Source: an uncultured Micromonospora sp.
GTDB taxonomy: Bacteria; Actinomycetota; Actinomycetes; Mycobacteriales; Micromonosporaceae
DNA: 40,240 bases
NCBI GenBank assembly: GCA_937951935.1
Contig: CALGAM010000258.1
Location: forward strand, 1 to 40,240
Reading direction: 5' to 3'
Position numbers and translations under genes: made by a program. How positions within the stretch are numbered: position 1 is the first letter of the stretch; the number at the start of each line of letters is the position of its first letter. Positions 40,102 to 40,240 of the stretch are shown one piece after another. The notes below the pieces were generated by a model. The model saw only the letters and a list, made by a program, of their open reading frames with translations, was not told where the DNA came from and made no database searches.

Positions 40102-40131
40102 AGGCCGGCCCCCCGATCCGGGGGCCGGCCT
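40102..40131 (-). terminator. Terminator after tRNA-Ser(GGA)
   Basis: Perfect 12-nt arms (AGGCCGGCCCCC at 40102-40113 and its complement at 40120-40131) flank a 6-nt loop, 33 nt past the minus-strand tRNA 3' end. The region 39997-40101 upstream of the WXG100 gene holds TAAAAT on the minus strand, a possible -10 box, but no clear -35. Confidence 0.75.
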
Positions 40132-40164
40132 CGACAGTGTGTGTGCTGGTGCTCGTCAGGCGAG

Positions 40165-40240
40165 CGGAGGATACGAGATTCGAACTCGTGAGGGTTGTTA
40201 ACCCAACACGCTTTCCAAGCGTGCGCCCTAGGCCGCTAGG
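40165..40240 (-). tRNA. tRNA-Ser (anticodon GGA), partial
   Basis: Read on the minus strand, the D arm, anticodon arm (anticodon GGA at 40216-40214, loop CTTGGAA), long variable arm, T arm (ACGAGTTCGAATCTCGT) and 3' acceptor strand ATCCTCC with discriminator G are present. The first ~10-14 nt lie beyond the window edge. The long variable arm and anticodon assign serine. Confidence 0.92.

Overview
The window looks like a piece of a Micromonospora-type actinomycete chromosome (family Micromonosporaceae). It is very GC-rich with strong G/C preference at codon third positions, GTG starts are common, and it carries typical actinobacterial families: XRE/DUF397 pairs, DUF3152, DUF1023 with a WXG100-like partner, a TadA-associated protein and AA10 LPMO. 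It opens in the 3' end of a 23S rRNA gene, followed by 5S and a strong palindromic terminator, so it begins at the distal end of an rrn operon. It ends inside a tRNA-Ser(GGA) gene on the minus strand; a complete tRNA-Ser(CGA) gene lies at 30.75 kb.

Layout. 0.8-8.4 kb: secreted and envelope proteins (a trypsin-like protease, a VanW-domain protein, and a 1459-residue secreted nuclease/5'-nucleotidase fusion ending in a repeat tail). 8.5-11.0 kb: an uncharacterised, possibly DUF218-like protein convergent with a MurD homologue of the MurD2 type. 11.1-15.7 kb: a TetR regulator with a well-formed promoter/operator and apparently leaderless mRNA, heading an operon for a heterodimeric ABC exporter. 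16.0-17.3 kb: an NYN nuclease-like protein with a strong terminator, then a stretch with possible coding relics. 17.3-19.6 kb: an overlapping XRE/DUF397 pair, a divergent coupled pair of unknown genes, and a DinB-like protein. 19.7-25.7 kb: LPMO behind an AT-rich control region, DUF885 peptidase-like protein, HhH-PHP protein, M48 protease. 25.8-30.7 kb: prephenate dehydrogenase, M23 lipoprotein, small membrane protein, TadA with its associated protein, a DnaA-box cluster, and a DeoD-type purine nucleoside phosphorylase. 30.8-34.2 kb: tRNA-Ser and a MacB/FtsX-type ABC pair that looks less GC-rich than its surroundings. 34.5-37.4 kb: a small basic protein, DUF3152 metalloprotease-like protein, an anchored unknown protein and a GNAT acetyltransferase. 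37.5-40.0 kb: a three-gene minus-strand operon encoding a WXG100-like protein with a YxxxD tail motif, a DUF1023 alpha/beta hydrolase and a lipoprotein.

Functionally the window mixes housekeeping (rRNA, tRNA, TadA, TyrA, MurD2, DeoD) with envelope and extracellular functions. The features most worth following up are the orphan DnaA-box cluster between two convergent genes (29.75-29.81 kb), the MurD2-type ligase, the exporter whose two motif deviations fall on the same ATP site, the nuclease/nucleotidase fusion with its VSGPV tail, and GTAAC-type direct repeats between the VanW gene and the nuclease gene. No complete new multi-gene system could be proven from sequence alone; no CRISPR array, insertion sequence or prophage was seen.
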